Notes: generated by a model not told the origin, from the sequence alone. A DNA stretch of 64,000 nt from Methanobrevibacter sp. (GCF_015062985.1 NZ_SUTI01000003.1:1-64000); one strand, 5' to 3'; positions 26,348-35,475 are shown, counted from the stretch's first letter. A program made the numbers and translations.

Positions 26348-27284
26348 CTATAACATACTCCTTCACTTTTAATTCTCTGATGATCTTATCTAAACTTTCT
26401 TGGTTTGAAGCACAGATAGTGGTTTTCCTATACTCCGATAATTCGTATAATTGTGATAAGTATTCCTTTTTATCTTTATTTTCATTGATGTTTTTTATAA
26501 ACATTTTGGCGGATGCACTATCGGACACGCCGACGTTTCTGATTAAAGGTTCCCTGAACCCTTTGATGTTGTAGGTGATTTTCTCCAGGGTGCCTTTATT
26601 TTTGTTGATTATGATGTCGATTACATCCTCCAGCTCGTCAATGTTATTGATCAGTTTGACCGTAGTGCAGGACCTGTTGATAACGGATAGGATCTTTTCC
26701 AAGGTCGATTCGATTGATTCTGTTTGGATTATGTTAACATCATTGGCCCGTGCCTGGGATAACAGGTGGTCATGAATGATCCTATTTTCCTTGAAGAAAT
26801 CCAGCTGTTTTCCGCCTCTGTGAATCTCGACAGCCCTTTTCACAAATCTTTCTTTATGCGCTTCCTCATCGGAACACAATATGAAAAAGTAGATGTTTGC
26901 ATAGTCTTCGAACTGTTCGGTGTTAATCAGTCCCGGCACCAGATGCACCCCTTCGATAATGATGTCGTCATAATCGGTAATCGCCCTTTGAATGATCTTT
27001 TCCAATGCAGGAATCACATATGATGCATGGTCGTCAAATCCTGCAGATACAAGTTCGTCATAATTTTTGTATCTGCTTTTGTTTCTGATATGCTTATAAG
27101 CATCATAAGATGAGCTATGGAGTGCTGGAGCATACTCTTTGCCGATAATTCCGCGCACAACCGCTCTTATAAAATCGCTTTCAATCAAATGCTTTATATT
27201 CAGTTTTTTGGCAAGTTCGGCGGCAATTGTTGATTTTCCGATTCCTGATGCGCTTCCGATAAGTATAACATAAGGCTTTCTCAT
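26340..27284 (-). CDS. 2-phosphoglycerate kinase
   Basis: The enzyme phosphorylates 2-phosphoglycerate to 2,3-bisphosphoglycerate, the precursor of cyclic 2,3-diphosphoglycerate found in Methanobacteriales. The 314-residue product begins with the P-loop ILIGSASGIGKSTIAAEL, then the ESDFIR and HSSSYDAYK segments and the IIIEGVHLVPGL strand of the family (near residue 113). The C-terminal 120 residues are family-specific. It lacks the N-terminal ATP-cone seen in some homologues. GAGGAG precedes the ATG. Confidence 0.85.
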   Translation of the reverse strand: MRKPYVILIGSASGIGKSTIAAELAKKLNIKHLIESDFIRAVVRGIIGKEYAPALHSSSYDAYKHIRNKSRYKNYDELVSAGFDDHASYVIPALEKIIQRAITDYDDIIIEGVHLVPGLINTEQFEDYANIYFFILCSDEEAHKERFVKRAVEIHRGGKQLDFFKENRIIHDHLLSQARANDVNIIQTESIESTLEKILSVINRSCTTVKLINNIDELEDVIDIIINKNKGTLEKITYNIKGFREPLIRNVGVSDSASAKMFIKNINENKDKKEYLSQLYELSEYRKTTICASNQESLDKIIRELKVKEYVIDE

Positions 27285-27438
27285 GTTGATTCTCCTCTAT
27301 GTTTATGTTAATTATTTTGTGTTTTTTTGATTAAAATATATTCTTATAATGGTGTTTTTTTCATTAGATATTTTAATATTAATTTAGATATCATTAGGTA
27401 TACTTTAATAATTATCTTTTTAGAAATGAGGTGAATTC

Positions 27439-28203
27439 ATGACTTGGGACATTAACACTAAAGAGGAACGAAGAAAGTCAGCTTTAAGAACATTGCTTGT
27501 ATGCGGTGCGAGTATACCAATATCTATGATTATCCTTTATATTTTTTTTAAAGACATTAATAAATGCCTCTTTGTTTTATTAGGGATTATTGTATTAACT
27601 ATTTATTATACTATTGTAATTTATAAAGGAGATTGGGTCGATAGAAAAATAGGTATTTATGATCCCAATTTTAATGGTGCTTCTTATCAAAGCGGAAATC
27701 TACTGCTGTTTTCATTTTATTTAGGTTTTTCCATTGCAGTATTTGGCTTCGGTTTGATTGAAAGTGGCATTACCTCCGCTGTTGGTTTTTCTTTTGCCGT
27801 TCTTTTTGTAGGTATTTTGACATTGTGGAGAACAAATGTATTCAATAATAACAGCCGGATTTTAGTATCTGAAGACATATTTGGAAATAAATATTGTAAA
27901 AAAGTATTAGGGTATCATCCTGTTTTCTTTTGGGTTCCTCTTATGGGGACTGCGTTAATGTTAGGCATGGCATTACATAATTTTTTAGATTCCATTCTTT
28001 ACAATACTATTCCACTATTAAACACTACTATATGTGTTATTTTATCACTTTTAATCTGTTATATAGCAGTTTCACCACATATTGCAAATAAATATTTCCC
28101 ATTCGAGATAAGAACCGCTTCTGGCCTTATAAAATTTATCATAGTAATCCTATGTCTAATGGCTGTTGGAAGCATATTAATTACCATAGCAAAAGGGTTT
28201 TAA
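27439..28203 (+). CDS. Polytopic membrane protein at the head of the toxin-like island
   Basis: 254 residues with about seven membrane spans and a short charged N-terminus (MTWDINTKEERRKS). GAGGTG precedes the ATG. I do not recognise the family. It lies upstream of two small cassettes that resemble toxin/immunity modules and may be a third immunity-like or export-related protein; that is conjecture from position. Confidence 0.65.
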   Translation: MTWDINTKEERRKSALRTLLVCGASIPISMIILYIFFKDINKCLFVLLGIIVLTIYYTIVIYKGDWVDRKIGIYDPNFNGASYQSGNLLLFSFYLGFSIAVFGFGLIESGITSAVGFSFAVLFVGILTLWRTNVFNNNSRILVSEDIFGNKYCKKVLGYHPVFFWVPLMGTALMLGMALHNFLDSILYNTIPLLNTTICVILSLLICYIAVSPHIANKYFPFEIRTASGLIKFIIVILCLMAVGSILITIAKGF

Positions 28204-28320
28204 AATATTATTTTAAACCATGATGGAGGTTATTCATCAAAGTTAAAAAATACAAAAGTAAATTAATATACGCACATGAAACTGTAATCCATTAAATGTT
28301 ACACAGACTCTTTAAAAAAC

Positions 28321-28440
28321 ATGAAAGTGATTAAAATGAAACCAAAAACAAAGGTAATATTAGGCTTTGCAATATTTTTCATCACTGCAGCTGCAATAAT
28401 AGGATACGGATACTATGCCGAGCTTTATCATCTCTATTAA
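28321..28440 (+). CDS. 39-residue membrane peptide abutting the truncated toxin-like copy
   Basis: ORF beginning MKVIKMKPKTKVILGFAIFF with one hydrophobic helix (residues 11-30) and ending AELYHLY. Its last 15 bases are the first bases of the DNA homologous to the toxin-like gene at 29112, read in another frame. It may be a real micro-gene, or the 5' remnant of a gene whose 3' part was replaced. Confidence 0.4.
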   Translation: MKVIKMKPKTKVILGFAIFFITAAAIIGYGYYAELYHLY

Positions 28441-28736
28441 AAGGTACGGCAGCACGTGTTGGGAAAATCATTTCTGTTGATGGTCATATTGTTCGACATA
28501 TTACAAAAAAATCTGTGAATTCCGGTTTTGATAAATATCTGATGAACCTTGCAAAATCTAATGGGGGCACTATTGAGTATAATCCATACACTATTGTACG
28601 ATATGGGACAATAGAAGCAATTTCAAATACAATGTATGGCACTACCAAAAAAGAATTAAATGATTATATAAAAAAATATATTTTTTATGAATATGTTATT
28701 GGACAAACAATTATTGATAATATTTTCATTGACTGA
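28428..28736 (+). pseudogene. 5'-truncated copy of the toxin-like gene
   Basis: In frame from 28428 the DNA encodes SSLLKGTAARVGK followed by about 90 more residues, homologous throughout to the C-terminal two thirds of the gene at 29112 (shared KSVNSGFDKYLMNLAK core). No start codon exists for the full segment; the first ATG in frame is at 28515. The first 37 bases are identical to 29224-29260 and identity then drops. It is followed 9 bp later by a membrane protein gene, so it forms the first of two parallel cassettes. Confidence 0.7.
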
Positions 28737-28745
28737 GGTAAAAAC

Positions 28746-29093
28746 ATGTCTTTTGAAAAAGAAAGGGATAAATTGAAATTAATCACACTAGTGATTTATA
28801 TTGCTGTTTTTTTAATTTTATTATTAGTATCATTTATTTTGAACGATGGACGTTTTATAATGGCATTTCCATTATTATTATTATATCTCGGGAGTATTTT
28901 AAAGTTAGATTTTACAGCTTTATATCAGGAATATTTTCATGATAATTTCAGTTCATTTAAAGTTAATTGCCATGTATACTGGATTCCTTTTATTATATCA
29001 GCAGTTTTATGTGAAATTATTTTAAGAGCATTTTTCGATTCTAGTTTTATTTGGTTTATATTAAAGTTAATTGCTTCTGATTTAACTAATTAA
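28746..29093 (+). CDS. Small membrane protein, immunity-like (cassette 1)
   Basis: 115 residues with three or four membrane spans. It is clearly homologous to the product of the gene at 29546: both start MSF with a charged stretch, then I.IYI..F, an N..RF...FP turn, an EY...SF loop and a (A/C)EI.LR segment. GAGGTAAAAAC precedes the ATG. Its position directly after a toxin-tip-like segment suggests an immunity protein, by analogy with polymorphic-toxin loci; there is no direct evidence. Confidence 0.6.
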   Translation: MSFEKERDKLKLITLVIYIAVFLILLLVSFILNDGRFIMAFPLLLLYLGSILKLDFTALYQEYFHDNFSSFKVNCHVYWIPFIISAVLCEIILRAFFDSSFIWFILKLIASDLTN

Positions 29094-29111
29094 ATAGGAG
29101 ATTATTATGAG

Positions 29112-29528
29112 ATGATATTGTATCTAAAGAAGAATATAGATGATTTAAACAGAGGTTGGAATTATAATCGAGCGACCCATTTTATATTTGACGTGGGGAC
29201 ATCAATGATTCCGTCTGGAGGTGTATCATCTCTATTAAAAGGTACGGCAGCACGTGTTGGAAGTATTGTTTTATCAGATGGTCGTTTAGTTCGCCATGTT
29301 ACAAAACAATCTGTAAATTCAGGTTTTGACAAGTATTTAATGAATCTTGCAAAAGCCAATGGTGGGGCACTCGATTATGGTTCCCATACTATTGATAGGT
29401 ATGGAACACTCGAATCTGTATACAATACAATGTATTGGTCTACTGTAGGAGAATTTATTGATTATCATATGAAAATTTTATTTTTTAAACATGTGATTTT
29501 TCCATATTATATAGATAATAATCCGTAA
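29112..29528 (+). CDS. Toxin-tip-like protein (cassette 2)
   Basis: 138 residues. Residues 25-55 (FDVGTSMIPSGGVSSLLKGTA) resemble the pretoxin-type linkers that precede C-terminal toxin domains in polymorphic toxins. The rest (VRHVTKQSVNSGFDKYLMNLAKANGG and the Tyr-rich end) would be the tip domain. I cannot name a catalytic motif with confidence; His and Lys residues are frequent. There is no signal peptide. AGGAG lies 12 bases upstream, and an ATG five bases before the start is closed at once by TGA, hinting that an original N-terminal region was lost. Confidence 0.55.
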   Translation: MILYLKKNIDDLNRGWNYNRATHFIFDVGTSMIPSGGVSSLLKGTAARVGSIVLSDGRLVRHVTKQSVNSGFDKYLMNLAKANGGALDYGSHTIDRYGTLESVYNTMYWSTVGEFIDYHMKILFFKHVIFPYYIDNNP

Positions 29529-29545
29529 CAGGGAAGTGTTTGTTA

Positions 29546-29971
29546 ATGAGTTTTAAAGAAAAAAATAATAGATTAATTATCATTTCATTCTTAATTTATA
29601 TTGGAATATTTGTAATCTGCCTATCATTATCTGCATTTTATAATACAAGCAGATTTTTAGATTTCTTCCCATTTGTCATACTTTTTGTTTTTGTTGAGAT
29701 TCGAAAGGAATTTGAAAGTCTTTCACTTGAATACCGTACTAGCTTGCCTTCATTTTCATATTTCCGCATAGTTATTTTTCCAATTTTGATTTCATTTATT
29801 GTCGCTGAAATTTGTTTAAGAATATTATTCAATACTGACTTATCAACCATTCCAATGCTTTGGAGCATATTTACAACAAATAACACCTGGATAAAATATC
29901 TGGCAGTGACTCTCATCACATTAGTGGTTTGGTATGTGATGGGACTCTCTAAAAAAAGAAGATTAAAATAG
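29546..29971 (+). CDS. Small membrane protein, immunity-like (cassette 2)
   Basis: 141 residues from the ATG at 29546 with GGGAAG upstream; the TTG at 29540 is less likely. It has four predicted spans and ends in a basic KKRRLK tail. It is a homologue of the 115-residue protein at 28746 but is longer by one C-terminal span. It follows the toxin-like gene by 17 bp, the same order and spacing as in cassette 1. Confidence 0.6.
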   Translation: MSFKEKNNRLIIISFLIYIGIFVICLSLSAFYNTSRFLDFFPFVILFVFVEIRKEFESLSLEYRTSLPSFSYFRIVIFPILISFIVAEICLRILFNTDLSTIPMLWSIFTTNNTWIKYLAVTLITLVVWYVMGLSKKRRLK

Positions 29972-29982
29972 GAAATTACTAA

Positions 29983-30063
29983 CATTTATTATACATTATA
30001 GACTTTTTAGAAGAAGATGAACAAAAAAATAATTCAACGAATAATACGAGTGGAGCTCCATGA
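29983..30063 (+). pseudogene. C-terminal gene fragment ahead of the TPR pseudogene
   Basis: An open stretch reads HLLYIIDFLEEDEQKNNSTN and closes with a TGA that overlaps the ATG at 30060 in the common ATGA arrangement. It has no start codon and looks like the tail of a gene that was once cotranscribed with the TPR gene. Confidence 0.35.
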
Positions 30064-30988
30064 TAAAAAATAAATTATATAAATTCATATCCAAAGGGAT
30101 TATAAAAGAGTATTTGAAGAGATCATAAGGTTATGCTGAGGATTTTCAATTTAGGGAGGCCATATATTATATCGATAAGATATTGAATCTAGATAAATAT
30201 AATCATCTTGATTTAATACTTTGGAATGGGGTCTATTATTCGGAATTATATGACAAAGAAATGTCCTTTAAATGTTTTGATGAAGTTCAGAAAATTGTCT
30301 TTCAGGATGTTGCAATAGATTATTATAAAGGAGTGGCATGCATGAATTTGGATGAATATGAACTTGCAATTGATTGTTTTTATAAATTCTTAAAAGAAGA
30401 TCAGAATAATGTTGATGCTTTAAGCAATAAGGGATATGCATATTACTTTTTGGGGAATTATAATGTAGCATTATATTATTTTGACAGAGCTTTAGAAAAC
30501 AACAATGATTTAATGATGGTTTTGCAAAAAAAAATATTTGCTATTTTGAACTAGGAAAACATGATGATGCGATAAGGGGCCTAGAAGAACTTTTGGAATA
30601 TGATTCTGAAGATGTAATGCTTTTAGGCCAGTTATGTAAGATGCACATGATTAATGGGGACTATGAAAATGCATTAGCATATGCAGATGAAATTTTAAAA
30701 AATAATCCGCATGACATATTTATAAAAATCACAAAATCAAAGATTCTAGCGGAGTTGGGCAAATTCAATGAATCGTTGGAAGGTTTTAAAAGAGTTTCTG
30801 AAATGAAATTTGATGATTATAACTTAATCAGTGTTTATTACGCATATTATGGCCAGTCACTTGAATTAATGGAAAAATACGATGAGGCTCTGAAGGTATA
30901 TGATGAATATCTAAGCAAGTATCCTAATTTTCCAAAGGATGAAATCTTAAAGGAAAAGGAAAAAATCTCAAATCTGATTGAAGAATAG
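30060..30988 (+). pseudogene. Decayed TPR-repeat protein gene
   Basis: Starting at ATG 30060, the frame encodes MIKNKLYKFISKGIIKEYLK, then hits an in-frame TAA at 30126. It then continues as readable TPR sequence (GYAEDFQFREAIYYIDKIL). A second lesion is at 30526-30534: a run of nine A; eight would restore the frame into KNICYFELGKHDDAIRGLEE. The remainder is intact to the TAG at 30988. About six tetratricopeptide repeats are recognisable. The A-run lesion could be a sequencing error or phase-variable, but the TAA is a second independent defect. Confidence 0.75.
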
Positions 30989-31257
30989 TTTTTCAACCGA
31001 TTATTGTCAGAAAACATAAGTTAGGTAGTTAAATCACAATTCGAAAATTTAAAGAGAAAAATTCAAATAAAAGAGCCTTCTTAATAATCATAACCTAATT
31101 GATTTTTTCAAAATAAATCTCCTAAAAACATTTACATTTATTAATGTGAAAAATTATAATTAATAATAATAACATTTTTTTTAAAATTATTTTTAAAAAA
31201 CTTAGGATAATAAATTTACATGGTTGTTATAAATTATAAGTTATAGGGGTGAAATTG

Positions 31258-32310
31258 TTGTATTCAGTAAATTCAGTAAAAGAGATTCAGGATTTAAATC
31301 CGTTTATCGTAGTGGGCTGCGGAGGCGGAGGAGAAAAATTCTCCAATCTTGAAGGTATCGAGACAGTAGGATTCATAGATGATGATGAAAGAAAACAGGG
31401 AAAAGAGTTTTGTGGCCAAATGGTGTCAGATAGCCTAGAAAACTGTTTGAAAATGGCAACTGATGCAAAGTCATTGGTCATAATGCTGCCGATAGGTGCA
31501 GAAGGCGCAGCTCTAAAATATGCTGTTCAGGCTATTGATGCCGGACTTAACGTAATCACATCATTCAGGTCTTTATCTGTTAGCGAAAACCTGTCCTTAC
31601 AGAAATTTGCTGATGCAAAAAATGTTGTCATTAAAGAAATTGGCCCTAGATTAGATGTTGTTGAAAAAATTGCAGGTGTTGCTCCTGAAAAATCATGCGA
31701 AGTTTTGCCTAAAATTTCATACAAGCCAAAAGCACCGGTAATTTTCGTTGGAGGAACTTCCCAGGAATGCGGTAAAAGAACCACAACCAAAATGCTCGGT
31801 CTTGCAAGTGTGGAAAAAGGCTTGAAACCGGCAATCATATCCACTGACGAAATGGGACTTGAAGAACCTACTGACTTTAACTTCAGGGCAGGAAGCCTGT
31901 CTGCCATGGATGTTCCGGCAGCAGTATTATCTGCAATCAAATACGTTGAAGATACAAAACAACCAGACATTATTTTTATTGAAGGACAATCCAGCTTAAC
32001 TGAAAAGGGAAATCCTCATCCAAGAGGATTGTCTGCAGCCATTTTAATCGGTGCTGCTCCTGATGCAGTTATTGTTGGACACAGACCAAATCACCCATAT
32101 AGAGAGCCAAGAGGTATTACTGAAGAGATTAAGGCTATTGAAGCTGTTGAACCTACCAAAGTCGTCGGTTTATCAATCAACCTTAAGAATGCTGAATTGG
32201 ATTTATGCCCAGAATTCTTTGAATCCAAATATAACTTACCTGCTGAAGATGTTTATAATAATGGAGCTTCTAAATTGTTAGATGCGATTCTTGAATATTT
32301 GAAGGAGTAA
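31258..32310 (+). CDS. DUF1611 family P-loop protein
   Basis: About 350 residues. The N-terminal Rossmann-like domain opens FIVVGCGGGGEKFSNL and carries IMLPIGAEGAALKY. The C-terminal P-loop-type domain has FVGGTSQECGKRTTTKML (near residue 165), FIEGQSSLTEKGNPHPRG and GHRPNHPYREPRG. Some DUF1611 members act with dipeptide/D-amino-acid enzymes, but the substrate here is unknown. A GGGGTG motif at 31246-31251 fits a TTG start at 31258; the overlapping GTG at 31249 is the longer alternative. sepF follows 5 bp downstream. Confidence 0.8.
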   Translation: MYSVNSVKEIQDLNPFIVVGCGGGGEKFSNLEGIETVGFIDDDERKQGKEFCGQMVSDSLENCLKMATDAKSLVIMLPIGAEGAALKYAVQAIDAGLNVITSFRSLSVSENLSLQKFADAKNVVIKEIGPRLDVVEKIAGVAPEKSCEVLPKISYKPKAPVIFVGGTSQECGKRTTTKMLGLASVEKGLKPAIISTDEMGLEEPTDFNFRAGSLSAMDVPAAVLSAIKYVEDTKQPDIIFIEGQSSLTEKGNPHPRGLSAAILIGAAPDAVIVGHRPNHPYREPRGITEEIKAIEAVEPTKVVGLSINLKNAELDLCPEFFESKYNLPAEDVYNNGASKLLDAILEYLKE

Positions 32311-32315
32311 TTTAA

Positions 32316-32816
32316 ATGAGCTTTACAGACACATTAAAAAGAAGTTTAGGTTTTGAAGAAACTGAATCCGGTGAGAAAAAAGATAGGGAAGGCTTTAATT
32401 TAACCGAATTTATTAACAACTTCACAAAATCTAATAACCATGCACAACAGCAAAACAATGCTTCACAAAATGACTCCTGGTCCAAATCACAGCAAGACGT
32501 CACTGAGTATGATTATTTCGATGATGATTATGTGATTACTCCTGAACAGTCTTTTTATGAAGTGATTCTAATAAGGCCAAAAACCATTGATGACATTAAC
32601 TATGTTGTTGACCAGATAATCGAAGAGAAAAATCCTGTCATTTTGGATCTGTCATTTCTTGAAAAGGAAAGTCCTGCTAACTTCAAATTAGCTGGAGATA
32701 AAATTAAACAAATGAGGGCAAGATATGGTGCTCAGGCATTGTTGTTGTCACGTTCAGAAGAGAAAAATTTAATTATCCTTTCTCCTAAAAAAGTGAGACT
32801 GGTCAATAAGGGTTAA
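32316..32816 (+). CDS. sepF: Cell division protein SepF
   Basis: Archaeal SepF anchors FtsZ to the membrane during division. The 166-residue product has an amphipathic N-terminal membrane-targeting helix (MSFTDTLKRSLGFE), a disordered Asn/Gln/Ser-rich linker (about residues 20-70), and the SepF core. The core includes VILIRPKTIDDINYVVDQI, NPVILDLSFLEKE and YGAQALLLSRSEEKNLIILSP. AAGGAG precedes the ATG. In Methanobrevibacter SepF is the FtsZ anchor, FtsA being absent. Confidence 0.95.
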   Translation: MSFTDTLKRSLGFEETESGEKKDREGFNLTEFINNFTKSNNHAQQQNNASQNDSWSKSQQDVTEYDYFDDDYVITPEQSFYEVILIRPKTIDDINYVVDQIIEEKNPVILDLSFLEKESPANFKLAGDKIKQMRARYGAQALLLSRSEEKNLIILSPKKVRLVNKG

Positions 32817-32834
32817 GTAGATTCAATTCTACTT
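32815..32834 (+). terminator. Hairpin terminator of sepF
   Basis: AAGTAGA and TCTACTT with a six-base loop follow the sepF stop, then CTTTTACTATTTTTTT. Confidence 0.65.
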
Positions 32835-32840
32835 CTTTTA

Positions 32841-33740
32841 CTATTTTTTTAAGAATTTCACATATCTGATTAAAACATAAATCACTATTATCAGGGCTAT
32901 TGCCGTTTCTATAGTCAGGATTAAATGTAAAAAGTAATTTGGACTATTTATTTTTAAGATTCCTTTTGTTGCAAGTGCGCTTATTACAAATGGAAATGTG
33001 AATGCCGAAAAGCTGGGATAAAATTCCAGGTTCCTGTATTCGATAAGCTTATAGAATGCAAAAATGTAGAATATGCATGCAATCGAATAGAGTATGGTTA
33101 AAAATTCTTTTGAAGGGGATGGTGAGGAATTCAGATATCCGACTATCAGTATGCTTATTAATGCAGTGAAAATACAAATTAAAGGCTTATTCATGTTAGG
33201 AATATTTCGGTATCTTATGTATCTGTAGATTACCAATGGCAATGTCACAAGCATTGCCGCAAATCCTATTAAAAAGCATATGAATCCAATTTCATCAAGT
33301 CCATGTATGCCTGCAGTGATGGCTCCCATAGTTATTCCGACAAACACTATCCAGTAGCTAGGATAGACTGTTGAAATATCAAAGTTTCGTACAATAAAAT
33401 GATATGTGAAGTAAATCATTAGCAGAATATGCAAGCTAATTCCAATTATCCATATAGCGCATGCAATTTCAGGCGTAAATTCAATGAGGTATGTAGATAA
33501 AAGCATCAAACTCATTGAAAAGGTACCGGAACTGCTGGCAATAACTGGGTTTTTGAAGTCATTCTTGATGTTCTGAGGATATAAAATCACTTTCAGAATC
33601 ATTAAAACAATAAGCAGGACTCCTATTGCTCCAAACAGGTATCTTAAATGAGGGTTAATGTCCTGCAGGAGATTACCCAAAGACAATATGGCCAAAATCA
33701 ATCCGGCCATTGGAATCGGGAGTTTTTTAATCAGATTCAT
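32841..33740 (-). CDS. TDT-family (TehA-like) membrane transporter
   Basis: 299 residues with ten hydrophobic segments, matching the tellurite-resistance/dicarboxylate transporter family of SLAC1-type anion channels. Seen are LPIPMAGLILAILSLGNLL at the N-terminus, SSGTFSMSLMLLSTYL near residue 70 and WIVFVGITMGAITAG near residue 130. Substrate not assignable. It is 26 bp downstream of the COG1099-type hydrolase gene. Confidence 0.8.
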   Translation of the reverse strand: MNLIKKLPIPMAGLILAILSLGNLLQDINPHLRYLFGAIGVLLIVLMILKVILYPQNIKNDFKNPVIASSSGTFSMSLMLLSTYLIEFTPEIACAIWIIGISLHILLMIYFTYHFIVRNFDISTVYPSYWIVFVGITMGAITAGIHGLDEIGFICFLIGFAAMLVTLPLVIYRYIRYRNIPNMNKPLICIFTALISILIVGYLNSSPSPSKEFLTILYSIACIFYIFAFYKLIEYRNLEFYPSFSAFTFPFVISALATKGILKINSPNYFLHLILTIETAIALIIVIYVLIRYVKFLKK

Positions 33741-33766
33741 GTTCCAACCATTTAAAATTCATTAGC

Positions 33767-34522
33767 TTATATTCTGAAATATTTTTCCGCATTTTTGTGT
33801 GAAATCTTTTCGATTTCGCTATTTTTGAAACCTAACCTTTTCAGTTCGCGGATTGTTTTAGGAACTGAAAGGGGGTCTGAAGGTTTGTTGCTCATATCGC
33901 TGTTCAATAGGAATCTGTCAAACCCGTAATTTTCTAAAATGTCAATTGCGCCTTTTGTATCAAGTTTCTGTGGCTGAACGGTCAGGCCGAGCATATAATC
34001 GCTGTCAATGACTTCGCCAATAACATCATGATTGATGTGGTCAATAACGGCCTGCTTTTCATCCAGATGTTGAGGTACAATATCCATGATTTCCTTCAGC
34101 ACTTCAAGTTTGTTTTTCCTTGGGGTGTGGATGATGACTTTGGAGCCGGTTTCATCTGCAATGTCAAGCTGTTTTTTAAAGATGGCTATTTCATCTTCAG
34201 TCAAATCTTCAAGACCTATTTCACCGATGGCTACAATCTGGCCATTGCTTATCCAGTCATAAATGTTTTCGTATATTATTTCAGGTTTTGCTATTGTATT
34301 TGTAGGATGGATTCCCAATGCCACTTTCAAATCAATCCCGTATTCCAAGGCCCTCCTTGTGTCAAACTCCAAAATCCTGTTTAAATGATTTAAAAGGATA
34401 ATTTCTGCATCTATCCTGTAGGGATAATAGCTGCAGGTTATGGCCTTGTCGATTCCGGATAAAAACATTTCCCTAAAATCTTCTCCGCTTCTTGAATCTG
34501 CATGGATATGTGTATCAATCAT
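33767..34522 (-). CDS. TatD-related metal-dependent hydrolase (archaeal COG1099 type)
   Basis: 251 residues with the amidohydrolase metal motif DTHIHADSR at residue 3, GIHPTNT near residue 70, IGEIGLEDLT near residue 98, VIIHTPRKNK and the LNSDMSNKPSDP end motif. Compared with the true TatD encoded at 14821, it keeps the N-terminal HxH and lacks the bacterial-type signatures. Substrate unknown. Confidence 0.8.
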   Translation of the reverse strand: MIDTHIHADSRSGEDFREMFLSGIDKAITCSYYPYRIDAEIILLNHLNRILEFDTRRALEYGIDLKVALGIHPTNTIAKPEIIYENIYDWISNGQIVAIGEIGLEDLTEDEIAIFKKQLDIADETGSKVIIHTPRKNKLEVLKEIMDIVPQHLDEKQAVIDHINHDVIGEVIDSDYMLGLTVQPQKLDTKGAIDILENYGFDRFLLNSDMSNKPSDPLSVPKTIRELKRLGFKNSEIEKISHKNAEKYFRI

Positions 34523-34701
34523 ATTATCACGAACTTGTTTTATTTGATGTTATTTTGTTTTTTTTATTTTAAAAAAATAACTGATTATTTTTTCATTTAA
34601 AGTTTTCTCAAGTGTTATTTATCATATCTGTTCACTTCACAAGATTTTATATTTTTAGTAATAAAAATATTATGATATGTAATACTGCATAGGTGATTAA
34701 T

Positions 34702-35475
34702 GTGGAAGAATATATCAGTATTTTAAAAATCTATGAAACTATTTCAAAAGAGGTTAAATATTTAACCAACTCCCTGGTGAGGCTGAAAATTTTAGCGACT
34801 TTGTATGAACAGGAATTAAACATGAAAGAGTTGAATAACATGACCGGGCTCAGCTACAGTTCAATTTCAAGCAACATGCATGATCTTGAAGTCGAAGACT
34901 ACCTGTATCGGGAATCGAATAAATATTTCTTGTCCAACTCAACCAAATTGAAGGTTAGAAATGTATTGGAGCTGAATGGTGTCATCAAAGTCCTGAACGA
35001 ATTTTTCAATATTCTGGATAAGCACATTGTTTGCATGATTCCTGAAAAGTCGATTGCAGAGATGAATCTACTTGAAAAGGCGAATATCATCGAATCAGAT
35101 GGTTTTGACGTATATAGGGCATATAAGTATATTGCAGATGCACTGGACGCGGCAAATGATGTCAAATGCATTCTGCCTTTTTATTATGAGGAATTTAACG
35201 AGAAATTAAATAACTTGTGCTTGGAAAAGAAGAGCATTGACTTGATTGTATCCGATTTGGTGTTTGAAACATTTAAAAATAATTCAAAAATTAGTAAATT
35301 GGAGTCCTTCAGCGGTAAAAATAACTTTCTGTTGATTGTAACCAATCAAATGATGATTTTGGGACTGTTTAAGGATGATGGCTATTTTGACCAAAACAGA
35401 TTGTTAACTTCAGATGATGAAGATTCAATCAGATGGGCTAATAATCTATTTGAAAATTTTAAAAATAAGAAATAA
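34702..35475 (+). CDS. Winged-helix regulator with FilR1-type (DUF1724) domain
   Basis: 257 residues from GTG 34702, which has GGTG five bases upstream; the GTG at 34693 lies in that site. An N-terminal winged helix (about residues 25-85; ELNMKELNNMTGLSYSSISSN recognition region) is followed by a domain like the middle domain of FilR1-type regulators. VCMIPEKSIAEMNLLEKANII and the end segment WANNLFENFKNK are seen. Such regulators are abundant in methanogens. No target operator is apparent. Confidence 0.75.
   Translation: MEEYISILKIYETISKEVKYLTNSLVRLKILATLYEQELNMKELNNMTGLSYSSISSNMHDLEVEDYLYRESNKYFLSNSTKLKVRNVLELNGVIKVLNEFFNILDKHIVCMIPEKSIAEMNLLEKANIIESDGFDVYRAYKYIADALDAANDVKCILPFYYEEFNEKLNNLCLEKKSIDLIVSDLVFETFKNNSKISKLESFSGKNNFLLIVTNQMMILGLFKDDGYFDQNRLLTSDDEDSIRWANNLFENFKNKK

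Noticed and set aside
31249..31260. GTG 31249 as the DUF1611 start
   Set aside because: It is part of the GGGGTG motif that would serve as ribosome binding site for TTG 31258; kept as an alternative only.
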